From positions 7,060,801-7,124,800 of the forward strand of contig JAJHZJ010000121.1 of assembly GCA_023548195.1 (NCBI GenBank): a DNA stretch of 64,000 nucleotides, read 5' to 3'. Positions 11,138 through 22,800 of this stretch are shown in pieces. The number at the start of each line of letters is the position of its first letter. Position 1 is the stretch's first letter. Position numbers and translations under genes: made by a program. This DNA is from Bettongia penicillata ogilbyi (lineage: Eukaryota; Chordata; Mammalia; Diprotodontia; Potoroidae). Under the pieces are notes generated by a model. That model saw only the letters and a list, made by a program, of their open reading frames with translations, did not search any database and was not told where the DNA came from.

Positions 11138-13146
11138 TCTGTCTAACTACCCTAATACTGACAAAGGTCTCATGAGTTACAAATATCACCTTTCCTTGTA
11201 GGAATGTAAACAGTTCACCTTTAATAGTCCCTTAGGTCTTCTCTTAACTGTTTATTCCTTGATGTTTCTCTTGATTCTTATATTTGAAAGTCAAATTTTG
11301 TATTCAGCTCAGGTCTTTTCAACAAGAATGCTTGGAAGTCCTCTCTTCAATTGAAATTTCCTTTTTTCACTTGAAGTATTATTTTCAGTTTTTCTGGGTA
11401 GGTGATTATTGGTTTCAATCCTATCTCCTTTAGCCTGTGGAATATCATATTCCAAACCCTTTGATCCCTTAGTGTAGAAGCTGCTAAATTTCGTGTTATC
11501 CCGATTGCATTTCCAAAATACTTGAATTATTTCTTTCTGGCTGCTTGTAATATTTTCTCCTGGGAATTCTGGAATTTGACTATAATATTCCTAGGAGTTT
11601 CCCTTTGGGGGCCTCTTTCAGGAGGTAATCAGTGAATTCTTTTCATTTTTATTTTGTCCTCAGGTTCTAGGATTATAAGGGCAGTTTTCTTTGATAATTT
11701 CTTGAAAGATGATGTCTAGGCTCTTTTTTAATCCTGATTTTCAGGTAGACCAATAATTTTTAAATTACCTCTCCTGGATTTCTTTTTGGTGTTAGTTGTT
11801 TTTCCAATAAGGTATTTCACATTGTCTTCTATTTTTTCATTCTTTTGGCTTTGTTTTATAATTTCTTGATTTCTAATAAAGTCATTAGCTTCCGTCTGCT
11901 CCATTCTAATTTTTAAAAAACTATTTTTTCAGTGAGCTTTTGGACCTTGTTTTCCATGTCACCAGTTCTGCTTTATATGGTATTCTTTTCCCCACTGGCC
12001 TTTTGGACCTCTTTTGCCATTTGAGTTAGTCTATTCTTAAAGGTTTTTTTTTTCTTCAGCATTTTTTGAGTCTCCTTTAGCAAACTGTTGACTCATTTTT
12101 CATTATTTTCTTGCATTGCTCTCATTTGTCTTCCCAATTTTTCCTTCATTTCTTTTACTTTATTTTCAAAATCCTTTTTGAGCTCTTCCATAATCTGAGA
12201 ACATTACAAATTTTTTTGGGGGGGGGGCTTTGAATGTAGGAGCTTTGACATTACTGTCTTCCTTTGATTATATGCTTTGCTCTTCCTCCTCCAAAAGGAT
12301 GGAAGAAAATACCTTTTCACCAAGAAAGTAATCTTCTATAGTCTCATGTTTTCCATGCTTGCTCATTTTTCCAACCAACTACTTGACTTTTGAGTCCTAT
12401 GTCAACTGGAGGGTAGACTACCCTAGGTTTCAGAGGTTTTGTATAGGTATCCTCTGAGATATCTCTAGGGACCTATGAGGTTTCAATTTTTCCAAAGTGG
12501 CAGAGTCAAGAGAGAGGTATTTACTATTCTCCTGGCCTGTTCTCTGGTCTGTGAGCAAACAAAACCACTCTTTTGTGCCCTGGAACTATGAGTAGGATTT
12601 CCTTCTCCACTGCCACCACCAGCTCTGCCAAGCCAGTGCTCCTCCTCCTCCCAGGATGGCCATTCAGGACAGAGACCCAGATCAGTGCTTGATTCCCCTG
12701 AGGTCAATAGGCTGAGAGTTCCAGAAGCTGACACTGCTGAAGCAGTGACTGCCACTGCCCTGGAGCTGAGGCTAGGACTCAACTGAGCTCCCATTTCACC
12801 CAGGTGAAAAAATTTTCTCACTGACCTTTGAAGGTATGTTTGACTTTTGTGGGTTCATAAATCTGGAAACCATGGCTGTTGCCCATGATTCAGGACCCTG
12901 AAGTCTGCTCCAGTCCTGTACATGCTTCACTACCCATGCTGGGCTAAGCTCTGCTCCAAGACCAGTTCAAAAGTTCCTGACGTCCTTCCAGGCTGTTGTG
13001 GGCTGGAAATCCATTTCACTCTGATATTTTGTGGCTTCTGCTGTTCTAAAATTTGTTTACGGTCATTTTTTTACAGGTTTTAAGGGTTTTGGAGGAGAAC
13101 TAGAACAGATCTTTGTTTCTAATCCACAAACTTAGCTCTGCCCCTG
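10945..13146 (-). mobile_element. HAL1-like element, antisense, ORF1 only, decayed
   Basis: Minus-strand order is a 5' end near 13146 (ggggcagagctaagtttgtg), a 5'UTR to about 12240, an ORF1 region about 12240-11340, then a short 3'UTR holding the long CA tract and an A-rich end near 10945. No ORF2 lies between ORF1 and the 3' end. At the codon where the two younger copies have UGA this one reads CAA. It is an old member of the same ORF1-only family. Confidence 0.8.
11079..11136. repeat. (CA)n microsatellite, 58 bp
   Basis: A pure CA run inside the 3'UTR of the antisense HAL1-like element. It corresponds to the CA-rich tracts at 24038-24091 and 34655-34720 in the younger copies, so the microsatellite is seeded by the element. 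Confidence 0.98.
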
Positions 13147-13149
13147 GTG

Positions 13150-13600
13150 CTGCTTTTTAATTGGCTACCTACTGCGGTCCTGTCTGAGAATAGATGGAGA
13201 TGGTTGTTGTGGCTGAGTGATTAGACACACCTACTGTTTCTTTGAGAAATATGAGGAATGGGTCTGGGGTCAGTGGATATCTAGAGTCAGTGGTTGGGAT
13301 CCCATCACATGAACATGCCTGCTGTTTCTGTGAGAAATATGAGCTCATGGAACCACTTGTTTTTCTAGGAAGGCAGTGAGTCACATATGAGGAAGTTAGG
13401 ATATTGAGTCGTGGAGTGTGGGGAGCAGTGGCTACATAGGGGTAATGGGACTGCTGTTCAATAGGGACTATGATTGAGTCTAGCGAATTGTGGTGTGGTA
13501 AAACTCAGATTGTGTGGTTCAATCTGGACACACCTGTTGTTCACTGAGGCCCATAAGGGAGTCAGAATGTTAGGTCTAGAGATAGCTTTACTAGGATTGC
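13150..13600. repeat. Unassigned DNA with degenerate repeats of about 90-110 bp
   Basis: Related phrases recur: cctactgtttctttgagaaa near 13230, cctgctgtttctgtgagaaa near 13318, a weaker one near 13440, and cacctgttgttcactgaggc near 13530. It lies between an antisense HAL1-like element and a sense L1 3' part. I do not recognise the family; a retroelement 5'UTR or LTR are options. Confidence 0.4.
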
Positions 13601-13785
13601 ATCAAGAGGAAATAGGATGGATGAAAATACAGAGTTGGTAATTATTACCAACCAAATTTTTTATAGCAAGTTTCTCTGATAATGACAGTTTCTCAAACAT
13701 GTAGAAAAGTTAATAGAAATGTGTCATTCCTCAATTGATAAACTGTCAAAGATATGAACAGGTAGTTTTCAGACAAAGTAATCAA

Positions 13786-13842
<57 letters not shown>

Positions 13843-14755
13843 TTTGAAAAAATGCTCTAAATCACTATTGATAAGAGAAATGCAAAGTAAAACAACTCTG
13901 AGCTGCTACCTGACACCTATCAGATTGGTTAATATAACAGAAAAGGAAAATGTCAAATGTTGGAAAGAACATCAGAAAATTAAAACACTAATATACTATT
14001 GTTGAAGTTGTATACTGATTCAACCATTCTGTAGAAAAATTCTGACCTATGCCACAAGGGCTATGAAACCAAGAATGCCCTTGGACCAACCAATACCCCT
14101 AGTATGTTTGTATCCAAAAGAGACAAAAAACCAAAAGGAACTATGTGTATGAAAATATTTTTAGCATCTCTTTCAGGAGAGGCAAAGAAATGGAAATTAT
14201 GAAGCTGTCCATCAATTGGTGAATGACTGAACAAGTTGTTATATATGATTGTGATGGAATACAATTGTGCCTTAAGAAATGATGATAAAGATGCTCTTAG
14301 AAAAACATGTAAAGGCTTACTTGAACTGATGGAAAGTGAAATCAGAAGAAGCAGATCATTTTGCACAGTAACAGCAAAGTTGAATGATGATCTACTATGA
14401 ATAACTTAGCTATTCTCAGCAGTACAACTATCTTAGAAAATTCTATAGGATTTATGTTGAAAGGTATTTTCTATCTCCAGAAAAATAACTGATAAAACCT
14501 GAGTGCAGATCAAAGGTACTTTTTCTTTATTTTGTTGGAGGGTTTTGTCTATGTTTTGTTTCACAGAATGAGTAACATGGAAACATGTTTTGCATGGCTG
14601 CTCAGGGATAACCTATATCAAATTGCTTGCTTCTCAATTGAGGGAATGAAGGGAAAGCATTTGGAACTCAAAACTTGAAAAAAATAATTTAAAAATTGAT
14701 TTTGCACATAATTGGGAAAAAAATAAAACATTAAATAAGAAACAAAGAAAAGAAA
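13600..14755 (+). mobile_element. 5'-truncated L1 (end of ORF2 and 3'UTR)
   Basis: It carries the last part of L1 ORF2, recognised by comparison with 9050-9560 and 43020-43600 (tgacacctatcagattggtt at 13911). Then comes the 3'UTR with gaactcaaaacttgaaaaaa near 14664 and an A-rich end. It is decayed, and a TA microsatellite has grown inside it. Confidence 0.8.
13788..13838. repeat. (TA)n microsatellite, about 51 bp
   Basis: A pure TA run within the L1 ORF2 remnant, where the paralogous L1 copies have non-repetitive sequence. It is able to extrude as a cruciform. Confidence 0.97.
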
Positions 14756-14879
14756 ATATGTCCTCCAGCTGTTGTAATTACTTGTTTTAACATGATTTGA
14801 CAATGAGTTTACAAGATTAAGATGTACTCTTTAATTCACCATGAAGTTACACTTTAATCATACTGGATATTAAGTATCA

Positions 14880-15780
14880 CTTTCATTAACAGATCATTTT
14901 TTAAAGTATTGATTAGAGCCCATACATTTTTCTTTGGAGTTTAAGTGAGAGAAATTCCTAGCCCATTGAAATAAGTGTATCTCTATCTCTTCAGTAAATT
15001 TCTTAATCTTTTATGCTATATGGTATGATGCAAGGTTATATTGTACCATTACACCATATTCACTTGGGAACTTCTAAAATTCCAAAATCATTCTGCTTTT
15101 TAGGATATCAATATGTTAGTCAAAGTCGATCATTTCATAAAAGACTTCCAACCCTATTCAAAGTAAATAAAAAAATCCCTTTGGGAGGAGGTTCTGTTAG
15201 TAATGAAGTGCCCAGATCCTACACGGTGACCTGGCTTTCAGATGATATATTTGGTATAGATTTGAATGAAAAAGTGAGTTTCATCAGCAAAAACAACTTT
15301 TTTTTCCAGTTTTCAGTAGTCTAGTCTTTGTATTGTCTTGGATGTGACATTTCTTCCCTTCATAGCAATAATTAAACTCTATTTGTAAATGGGTCTTTAT
15401 CTTGTTCTTCCAACGTTAAGAAGAAGCCTATATAGCCATCAAATCTTCCTGAAGATTAGTGTTTGTTTTCTGAGGAATAATTAGACATTCTCAAAGCAAT
15501 AATTTGTCAGTTCTTACATGTAAATCTTTGCATATTTTTCTGAGAGCATTTCTCCCATCATTTCCTTTGTTACTGTCGTTATTTCAGTTATCCTGTCCTT
15601 TAATCTTTGGTAAGACTGATTCTGCTTAATTATGTCATTGAATGATCTCTGAAATGCATGATTTTACTATGCTGAAAGCCACCGCAGCAGTTCAAATAGT
15701 TATTGAAGTGCTATAACTATTGAGTGTTTCATTGCAGTAAAATACATTCTTTAAAATAACAGGATTATAAACAAATGAAG
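14880..15780 (-). pseudogene. Possible decayed Tc1/mariner-type transposase
   Basis: On the minus strand a short run near 15290-15240 reads like the second catalytic block of Tc1-type transposases (D-E-T-H-F-F). A tryptophan-lysine-lysine-like context comes before it and a K-P-G-H-R-V-like run follows. Many stops and frameshifts interrupt it. I see no clear terminal inverted repeats. The block is short and could mislead, so this is tentative. The plus-strand open frame at 15013-15324 runs antisense to it and has no features of its own. Confidence 0.3.
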
Positions 15781-16029
15781 AAGAGAAATGTAATGCATGT
15801 GTCAGACAATACCCAAAATTCTGCTGGCAGAGTACCGCACTAAGGTGGGAAAACCAATTCAAATCATGTCCATCTAGTCATGATCAGACATTCTTTGTCA
15901 TTCTGGCATTAATAGAATCATATATGTCTGCCCATTTGACTATTACAAAATAAAATCCTATCTGAATCACTCTTTTCCCAAGTGAGCCACACCACTCTCT
16001 AGGTGCCTAACAAATGTTTTTTGTGTAAC

Positions 16030-16530
16030 CGATGAATTCATCAATGCCAACTTTGTCTTTAGTAGACTATAAAGAGATACAGTCCCAACTAGATGGATCG
16101 GCCATATTATTCAAATGTCAAATGCACACTTGCCTAAAAGACTTTTATGGAGAACCCACAAAGAGCAAATGCTCACATGATGGTCAGAAGAAGTCACATA
16201 AGGATACTCTCAAGGTGTCTCTTAAGAACTTTGGAATTGGTAATCTGACATGAGAGACACTGACACAGGATCGGTCAGCATAGCATGCCCTCATTAGAGA
16301 ACATGCTAGACCCTGTGAGAAAAGCAGAAATAATGTAGCTCAAAAGAAATGGAAGATGCACAAATTTGGAGAATCCACCATAAATGTTCACATTGACTAT
16401 TTGTGCCCAACCTGTAGTAGAATATTCCAGGCTTGAATGGGTCTGATCAACCTCAGTTGGAAACTTGACTCTAGCATAGTGATGCCATTTTGGTCGTCTT
16501 TGAGAATGAAGGATCACAACCGAACAATTG
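16030..16530 (+). mobile_element. RTE LINE 3' end (unit A)
   Basis: This is the C-terminal end of the RTE ORF plus the short 3'UTR: the lines about gcctaaaagacttttatgga (16131), gaactttggaattggtaatc and acctgtagtagaatattcca are typical of the marsupial RTE family. It ends in cctttgagaatgaaggatca-like sequence near 16498. The reading frame is broken. The same copy is in unit B at 25655-26130. Confidence 0.85.
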
Positions 16531-17006
16531 ATATAGTAATGCATGGGTATAACCAATATATTAGCAGGATCCTGGTCTCCAGGATATTGGGTGAATGCTA
16601 TAGAAGGATATTAAAAATTTAGATGACAGTGGAACAAAACAAGAAAGCATTTAGAGTTAGAAGTTGCCATTAGCTGCTATTTGCATAAAAGTATTAACAA
16701 CAAATGTTTAAATCATCACTCTACCAAAATACCAAAAAATTAACAGTAGAAGGCCATGATATGGAAACAAAAATAAGAAGACATCATATATGTTTCATTT
16801 TATAACTAAATATTAAATGAAAGTTAATGTTATAATCAAATTGATCATGTATCTAAAATTATAAAATGTCATAGTTAAAAAACACTTGTGTAAAGATACA
16901 ATCCCAAACACCTATCCAATAAGTATACTATATTCCCTTGAGATTTTACATCATGTTTGAACATCTCAAGTAAGCAAGATTTGCCATGAAATACATTCAG
17001 TTTTTG
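16531..17006. other. Spacer between RTE and HAL1-like element
   Basis: AT-rich DNA matching 26131-26620 in unit B. Its last 80 bases match 3250-3330 in unit 1, which marks the end of the ancestral receptor unit. No gene is seen. Confidence 0.5.
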
Positions 17007-17019
17007 GACACCAGAATTT

Positions 17020-19881
17020 CTTTTGATGTACCTTGATTTAGAATACTTATTCATTTTTTAAAATTATATTTTTTAGTTTTCAACATTCACTTGCACATGA
17101 TTTTGAGTTCCAAATTTTCTCCCCATCCCTTCTCTACCCAAGATGGCATGAATTCTGATTACTCCTTCCCCCAATTTGCCCTCCCTTCTGTCACCCTCCC
17201 TTTTCTTTTTCCCTTCTCTTCTGTTTTTCTGTAGGGCAACACAGATGTCTATACCCAATTGCTTATGTATTTTATTTCTCAATAGCAAGTAAAACAATTT
17301 TTAATATTCATTTTTAACACTTTAGAGTTCCACATTCTCTCCCTTCCTCCAGCCCTACCCATCCTAATTGAGATGGCAAGTAATTTGATATAGGTTACAT
17401 ATATGAAGTCATGCGAATCACTTCCATAATAGTCATCTTGTGAAAGACTAGTTATATTTCCCTCCATTCTCTCTAGGCTCCCAATTCATTCTATTGTCTC
17501 CCTTGACTCTGTCCCTCTCAAAAGTGTTTGCTTCTGATGACCCCCTCATCCTACTTGTCCTCACTTGCATCACTCCCCTCTCAACCCCTTCCCTCCTAAT
17601 GTTCTTACCTGTAGGGTAAGATAGGTTTCCACACCCAGCTGATGGTGATTGCTATTCCCTTGTTAAGCCAAATCCAATGAGAGTAAGGTTCACTCATTCC
17701 CTCTCGCCTCCTTCACTCCCCTCCAATATAAAAGTTTTTTTCTTGCCTTCTTTATGTGAGACCATTTACCCCATTCTACCTCTTCCTTTCTCCTTCTCCA
17801 AGTATATTACTCTCTCAATACTTAATTTTATTTTTTAGATATCATTCCTTCATATTCAGTTCACCTTGTAACCTCTGTCTAGATAGACGGATTCGCTCCA
17901 ACTACCCTCATACTAAGAAAGGTCTCATGAGTTACAAATATCATCTTTCCACACAGGAATGCAAACAGTTCACCTTTAACAAATCCCCCTTTTCAGTTTA
18001 CCTTTCCATGTTTCTCTTGATTCTTGTATTTGAAAGTCAATTTTTCGATTCAGCTCTGGTCTTTTCATCAAGAATGCTTGAAGCTCCTCTATTTCACTGA
18101 ATATCCTTTTTTTCCATGAAGCACTACACTCAGTTTTGTTGAGTAGGTGATTCTTGGTTTTAATCCTAGCTCCTTTGACCTCTGGAATATCATATTCCAA
18201 GCCCTCTGGTCTCTTAATGTAGAAGCTGCTAAATCCTGTGTTATCCTGACTGTGTTTACACAATACTCAAATTGTTTCTTTCTGTCTGTTAGTAATATTT
18301 TCTCCTTGACCTGGGAGCTCTGGAATTTGCCTACAATATTCCTAGGAATTTTCCTTTTGGATCTCTTTCAGTAAGTAATTGGTGGACTCCCTCAATTTCT
18401 ATTTTACCCTCAAGCTGTAGAATCACAGGGTAGTTGTCCTTGATAATTTCTTAAAAGATGATATCTAGGCTCTTTTTTTGATTATGACATTCAGGTAGTC
18501 TAATTGTTTTTCAGTTTTCTCTCTTGGATCTATTTTCCAGGTCAGTTGTTTTTCCATTGAGATATTTCACATTGTCCTCTATTTTTTAATTCTTTTCATT
18601 TTGTTTTATAATTTCATGATTTCTCATTAGCTTCCATTTGATCCCTTCTAATTTTAAACGAATTATTTTCTTTTGTGAGCTTTCAGATCTCTCCACATTT
18701 TAAAGTATTCTTCTCCTCATTGTCTTCTTTGGACATCTTTTGCAATTTGGGTAAATCTATTTTTAAGGTGTTATTTTCTACAGCTGTTTGGGGGTCTCCT
18801 TTACCAAGGTGTTGACTCATTTTGCAGAATTTTCTTGTACCACTTTTATTTCTCTTCCCAATTTTTCTTCTACTTCTCTTACTTAATTTTAAAAATCGTT
18901 TTTGAGCTCTTCCATGGCCTGGGATAAATTCACATTTTTCTTTGAGGCTTTGGATGTAGGATTTTTATCTTTGTTGTCTTTTTCTGGTTGTATGTTTTGA
19001 ACTTCCTTGTCACCAAAGTAAGATTATATAATCTGATTTTTTCTGTCATTTGTTTTTTCATTTTCCCAGCCAATTATTTGTCTTTTTAACTTTTTTAAGG
19101 TAGAACCCTGCTTATAACGTGGAGGGTGTACTGTCCCCAACTTTAGGGTTTTGGGCAGATGTTTTCAGAGATACTTCTAGGGACCTGCAAATTTTCAGTT
19201 CTTCCAATGTTCTATGATCAAATGTGAGGTGTTTACTCCTTTCCTGGTCAGTAATCTGATCTGTGAGTGACCGCAAACACTCTTTTCTGCCTTGGAGCTG
19301 TGAGGAGGATTCTTTCTCCACCACTGCCACACCAGCACTGCTCCTTACCGTAGGACCTCCAGCTAGATCCAACCACAGACAAAGCAAGAGAATTCTGCCT
19401 CAGTGCCAGATCAGCTACTTGATCCCTCCGCCATCTGTGGGCTGAGAGGTCTGAAAGTAGCCACTGCTGCCATCACCCCAGTTACAGGGCTGGGGTTGGA
19501 CTGTGCTCCTTTTTCATGTAGATCTGACATATCTTTCTTACTGACATTCTTAAGTTCTTTTTGGCATTTGTGGGTTGAGAAGTCTGGAAACCACTAAAGT
19601 TGCTAATGATTCAATCCCGTTAGTCCTGCCTCAGTTTTCCTAGTGCCTCGTCTGTGTTAGCATAGCCCATACTGGACTCTGCTCCTCTCTCAGACTAGAG
19701 CAACAAATCTTTCCTGTCAACCGTCAAGAATGCCTTAGGTTTCAAATGAATTGCTTTCAGTCATTTTGTGTGTTCTGCTGCTCTAAAATTTGTTTAGTCA
19801 TTTTGTACAAGTATTTGTAGATGTTTAGGGGAGAACTCAAGCAAGTCCCTGCTTTTACTCTGTCATGTGGGCTCCACCTCT
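17020..19881 (-). mobile_element. HAL1-like element, antisense, near full length (unit A copy)
   Basis: Minus-strand order: 5' end near 19880, 5'UTR to about 18950, decayed ORF1 about 18950-18090, then 3'UTR to about 17030. No ORF2 is present. It splits a sequence that is continuous in unit 1 (near 3325). Degraded target-site duplications remain: gacaccagaattt at 17007 and gacacttgaaattt at 19882. At the codon of the younger copies' UGA it reads CAG. A 95-codon open piece (17976-18263) is the surviving C-terminal domain. Confidence 0.88.
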
Positions 19882-20116
19882 GACACTTGAAATTTTTATG
19901 ACATCATTTCTTAGGTTGAACCAAAATTGGTTTTTGGTTTCTACAGAACAAGTGAAATCTTATTATATGAAAACTTTTCAAGTATTTGAAGAATGTTCTT
20001 CCATGCCCAACAATTTCAATAATGTTCAAAATCAAACACCTACAACAAATGGAAAAACTGGGAGATGTGAGAACGATTCTACAAGAACTTATTTGTCTTC
20101 TTTCCTCTAAGAGATA

Positions 20117-20122
20117 TTTATT
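20117..20122 (-). promoter_or_regulatory. Candidate polyadenylation signal of receptor copy 2
   Basis: AATAAA on the minus strand 15 nt beyond the stop, the same spacing as in genes 1 and 3. Confidence 0.45.
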
Positions 20123-20137
20123 TCTGCATAGGTTGGT

Positions 20138-21056
20138 CTAGAGCACTATGGATATCCCTCCTTTGAGACAGTGCTTCATCTGCTTCAGTGAATTCAGGGA
20201 TCTCTGCCTCAGCTTAATATTCCCCAAAATCAGAATAAATGAGTGGCCTGAGGGATAGATGGCAGCAATGATCACACCAAATATTGTGCTTAGTTCACTC
20301 TGTTGTAAAAAGTAGCTGGATGTTACTATGAGAAAGGCCAAACAGTGAATAACAAAGAGGATGAGGAAAGAGATCACAGCTTTCATGGCTCCAAACTGGG
20401 TGTCTGTTCTGGGATCTCTAGCATCCATGGCATTGAGTTTTATCTTTCTAGTATGTTTCCACACAGAGATGATTAACAGGATCAGTGAGATCAGGGACAC
20501 AGTGAGAGGAAAGAGAATTCCCAGGCTGAGAAAAATCAGGGTATTACAGTAAGCAGATTTATTCATATTATTTCTCTTCTTCTCTCCAGTTCCCAAGTTC
20601 TTAATATCTTCATTATATTTCTCTATTATTAGCAGGCTAATGAATAGAGATATGAGTAAAGATGCCAGTAGGATTATGAGAATCACTCTATTAATTCTCC
20701 ACTCAGCCAGAGAAAAAGGAAGTGGGAGAAACTGGCTATCTTCAAACAGTAAAATATGCTAAGGCATGTAGCAAAGCAAATGCTTAACTGGTTGGTAATT
20801 GAGAAGCTATCTACAATCTTCAAAATATTTTCATAGGCAAATATCTCTGGATAAAGAATTATTATAAAGCTATTTGCTAGTATCATAAGCAACAGGTCAA
20901 TTCTTGAGATGGCCAGAATTAAATCAACCAAACAGAGTTTCCTTTTCTTGACCCAGTCAATCAAGTTCACCAGTCCAATGAATCCATTTCCCAAAATTCG
21001 CATTATGAACTCTCCAGTGACCAGATTAGAAAGATGGCCTCCATTGCATCTAACAT
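20138..21056 (-). pseudogene. TAS2R: TAS2R7-like bitter receptor pseudogene (copy 2)
   Basis: The sequence lines up with both intact receptors over its full length but is broken. The ATG matching theirs is at 21056. Compared with gene 3, one base is missing near 21020, shifting the frame after about 12 codons. One base is missing near 20702 (ccactcagcc where the others have ccacttcagcc), which cuts the protein at the TM3-TM4 boundary. Two in-frame losses also occur: 9 bases in TM2 (the LTS of LTSLAIS, near 20912) and 3 bases near 20810. The second half from TM4 to the C-terminus stays open for 182 codons, so decay is fairly recent. No functional receptor is expected. Confidence 0.92.
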
Positions 21057-21625
21057 GTTTGCAAGGAGAAAACTCCAATGTCCAGTAGTGCAGCTTTTGG
21101 ATTAACTTTCAACCAACATTTGAAGAGAGTTAGCTATGTCACTGAGCTTTTGCAGTCATTTCTTTTTCTCTGCCTTGATTGAGACTCCTGTCTCCAGAAA
21201 GAAAGTTTTCCCGTATATGTTTGTACAGGGTTAGAATTGTTTTCACAAAATTTCCATGCATTTTGCATGAATGGTGAGAACTGAAGGGTTGGGCTTCTAT
21301 TTACATGCAAACAGGAATAGATTCCCTTTTATCAATTTACACATTCCTTTTGATGCTACTTTCCATACACTTCAGATTCATCATCAGTTTGAGCTATGAA
21401 TCAAGTGATCCTCAGAAATAATCCATATTCTTCACAATGAAATGAATGTGGAAACAAATTTCAGTATGGCCATCAGTAGTGAATATTTATAAAGGTTTAA
21501 AGCCTTATTAAACCCTATTCACAATAAAAAATAAATCATCTAACTGCATTTAAAGTTCTTTTCCAAGATAGAAGCAGTTTTCTGGTTACAATTTAATCTG
21601 ATTTCTAAGAAAGATGAGAAAGAAA
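21057..21625. other. 5' flank of receptor copy 2
   Basis: Homologous to the 5' flanks of genes 1 and 3, so any promoter is shared. No core element stands out. Confidence 0.55.
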
Positions 21626-21860
21626 GAAGAAAAATAAGACTTTAGAGAGTTTTTTCCAACAAATGCAAATGATCCCGACCTTCGGATCTGACGAAGATGA
21701 GGACGTATTCTTGCCACCAGGGAAAGACGTGGAGGGCGGGGCCTCAGTACCCCAGACACCCCAGGGGGGTGGTGGGTGGGCTCAGGCCCTGGAAGAGCTC
21801 AAAAAGGATTTTGAAAAGCAAGTTAGACAGGTGGAGGAAAAACTGGGAAGAGAAATGTCA
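21626..21860 (+). repeat. 235-bp exact copy of part of the nearby HAL1-like ORF1
   Basis: These bases equal 22815-23049 with no mismatch or gap (constant offset 1189). Both ends lie inside ORF1. There is no 5'UTR, poly(A) tail or target-site duplication. Units 1 and B show the original: about 19 bases of receptor flank have been replaced. The open frame here is a fragment, not a gene. Templated repair from the element at 21942 fits best. Confidence 0.93.
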
Positions 21861-21924
21861 TCATTCCAATTTCACTATATCTGTTTCTTTAAATGTTTCT
21901 AGGCTCAAAGCTGTAGTCTCTATC

Positions 21925-21941
21925 TATTTAGAAAAGCACTG
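21925..21941 (+). repeat. Target-site duplication, left copy (element E1)
   Basis: tatttagaaaagcactg, identical to 24918-24934. Unit B keeps a single related copy near 31400, the empty site. Confidence 0.95.
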
Positions 21942-21951
21942 GGGGGCGGAG

Positions 21952-21963
21952 CCAAGATGGCGG
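21952..21963 (+). promoter_or_regulatory. YY1-like site at the 5' end of E1
   Basis: ccaagatggcgg starts 11 nt into the element. In human L1 a YY1 site at this place sets the transcription start (established knowledge). E2 has caggatggcgg at 32746-32756, with one base changed in the core flank. Confidence 0.6.
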
Positions 21964-22800
21964 AGTAGAAGGACGCACTTTTACGAGCTCCGAAACCAAA
22001 GCCCATAGAATTAATGTAAAAAGAGTCCCCCATAACTTCTGGGTGAATACAAGGTGTGCAGAAGCAGAGTGGAAGAGATTTCCGTTCCAGGGAGCCCTGA
22101 AGACCCGTCCCCAGGGTCCGGCGCGCCCCGGAAAGTAAACCCGACCCCCAGCGCTGCCCTGGCCGGGGCCGCAGAGAAGCTGATCCGAGCAGGCTTCAGA
22201 GACGGAAGCTCCAGCAGCCGGGAAAGCCCCTCCGCCCACAGAAGCGACAGGTCAGTGAGAGAGGCCGGGCTGAAGGAGAGGGGAAGCGGGGCGTCTCCGT
22301 GACTCGGGCCCCCTCGGGAGGAAGCGGCGGCGGCAGGGACGGGGGAAGGAAGTGGCGGAAGTGGCGGCGGTGGCAGAGGCGTGGGCTGGGGCTGAGGCGG
22401 CAGCGGCCCAGGACTCAGGAATCCCCCAGCAGCAGGCAGGATCTTCATTAGGAAGATTCCTGCATAAAACCGGACGGAGCTGAGCCTGGGAGACGGCCCT
22501 GCCCACAGCCCACTCTGTTGCTGAAGGCTTCTGCTCGGGACCCCCAGGGGAGCTGAGATTGGGAGGCGGGCCCCCCACCCCGCCCCCACCCGTTCCATTC
22601 CTGAGAGTCTCTGCATAAAGCCCCCGAGGGATCAGAGTCTCAGAGGCAGCCCTGGCCCCACCCCAGCACCAGAACTAAAGCTCACTGATTGACAGCCAGC
22701 AGGAGGAAAGCCCATTTAAATCTCAGAGGCCAAGCACTAGCTGGGCGGATCCAGGTGGGGTTGGAAGGGAATCTCAGAAGTCAAGTAACTGGCTGGGAAA

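Noticed and set aside
10832..11146. Open frame of 104 codons ending in a His-Thr repeat
   Set aside because: The tail is the translated CA microsatellite and the rest is a SINE end plus HAL1 3'UTR.
21663..21902. Open frame with an ORF1-like N-terminal part
   Set aside because: It is the 235-bp filler copy, truncated at both sides of ORF1, and not a separate gene.
22011..22616. Minus-strand open frame of 201 codons, Pro/Ala/Ser-rich
   Set aside because: It lies antisense to the GC-rich 5'UTR of E1. High GC removes stop codons, and the composition is low-complexity with no domain.
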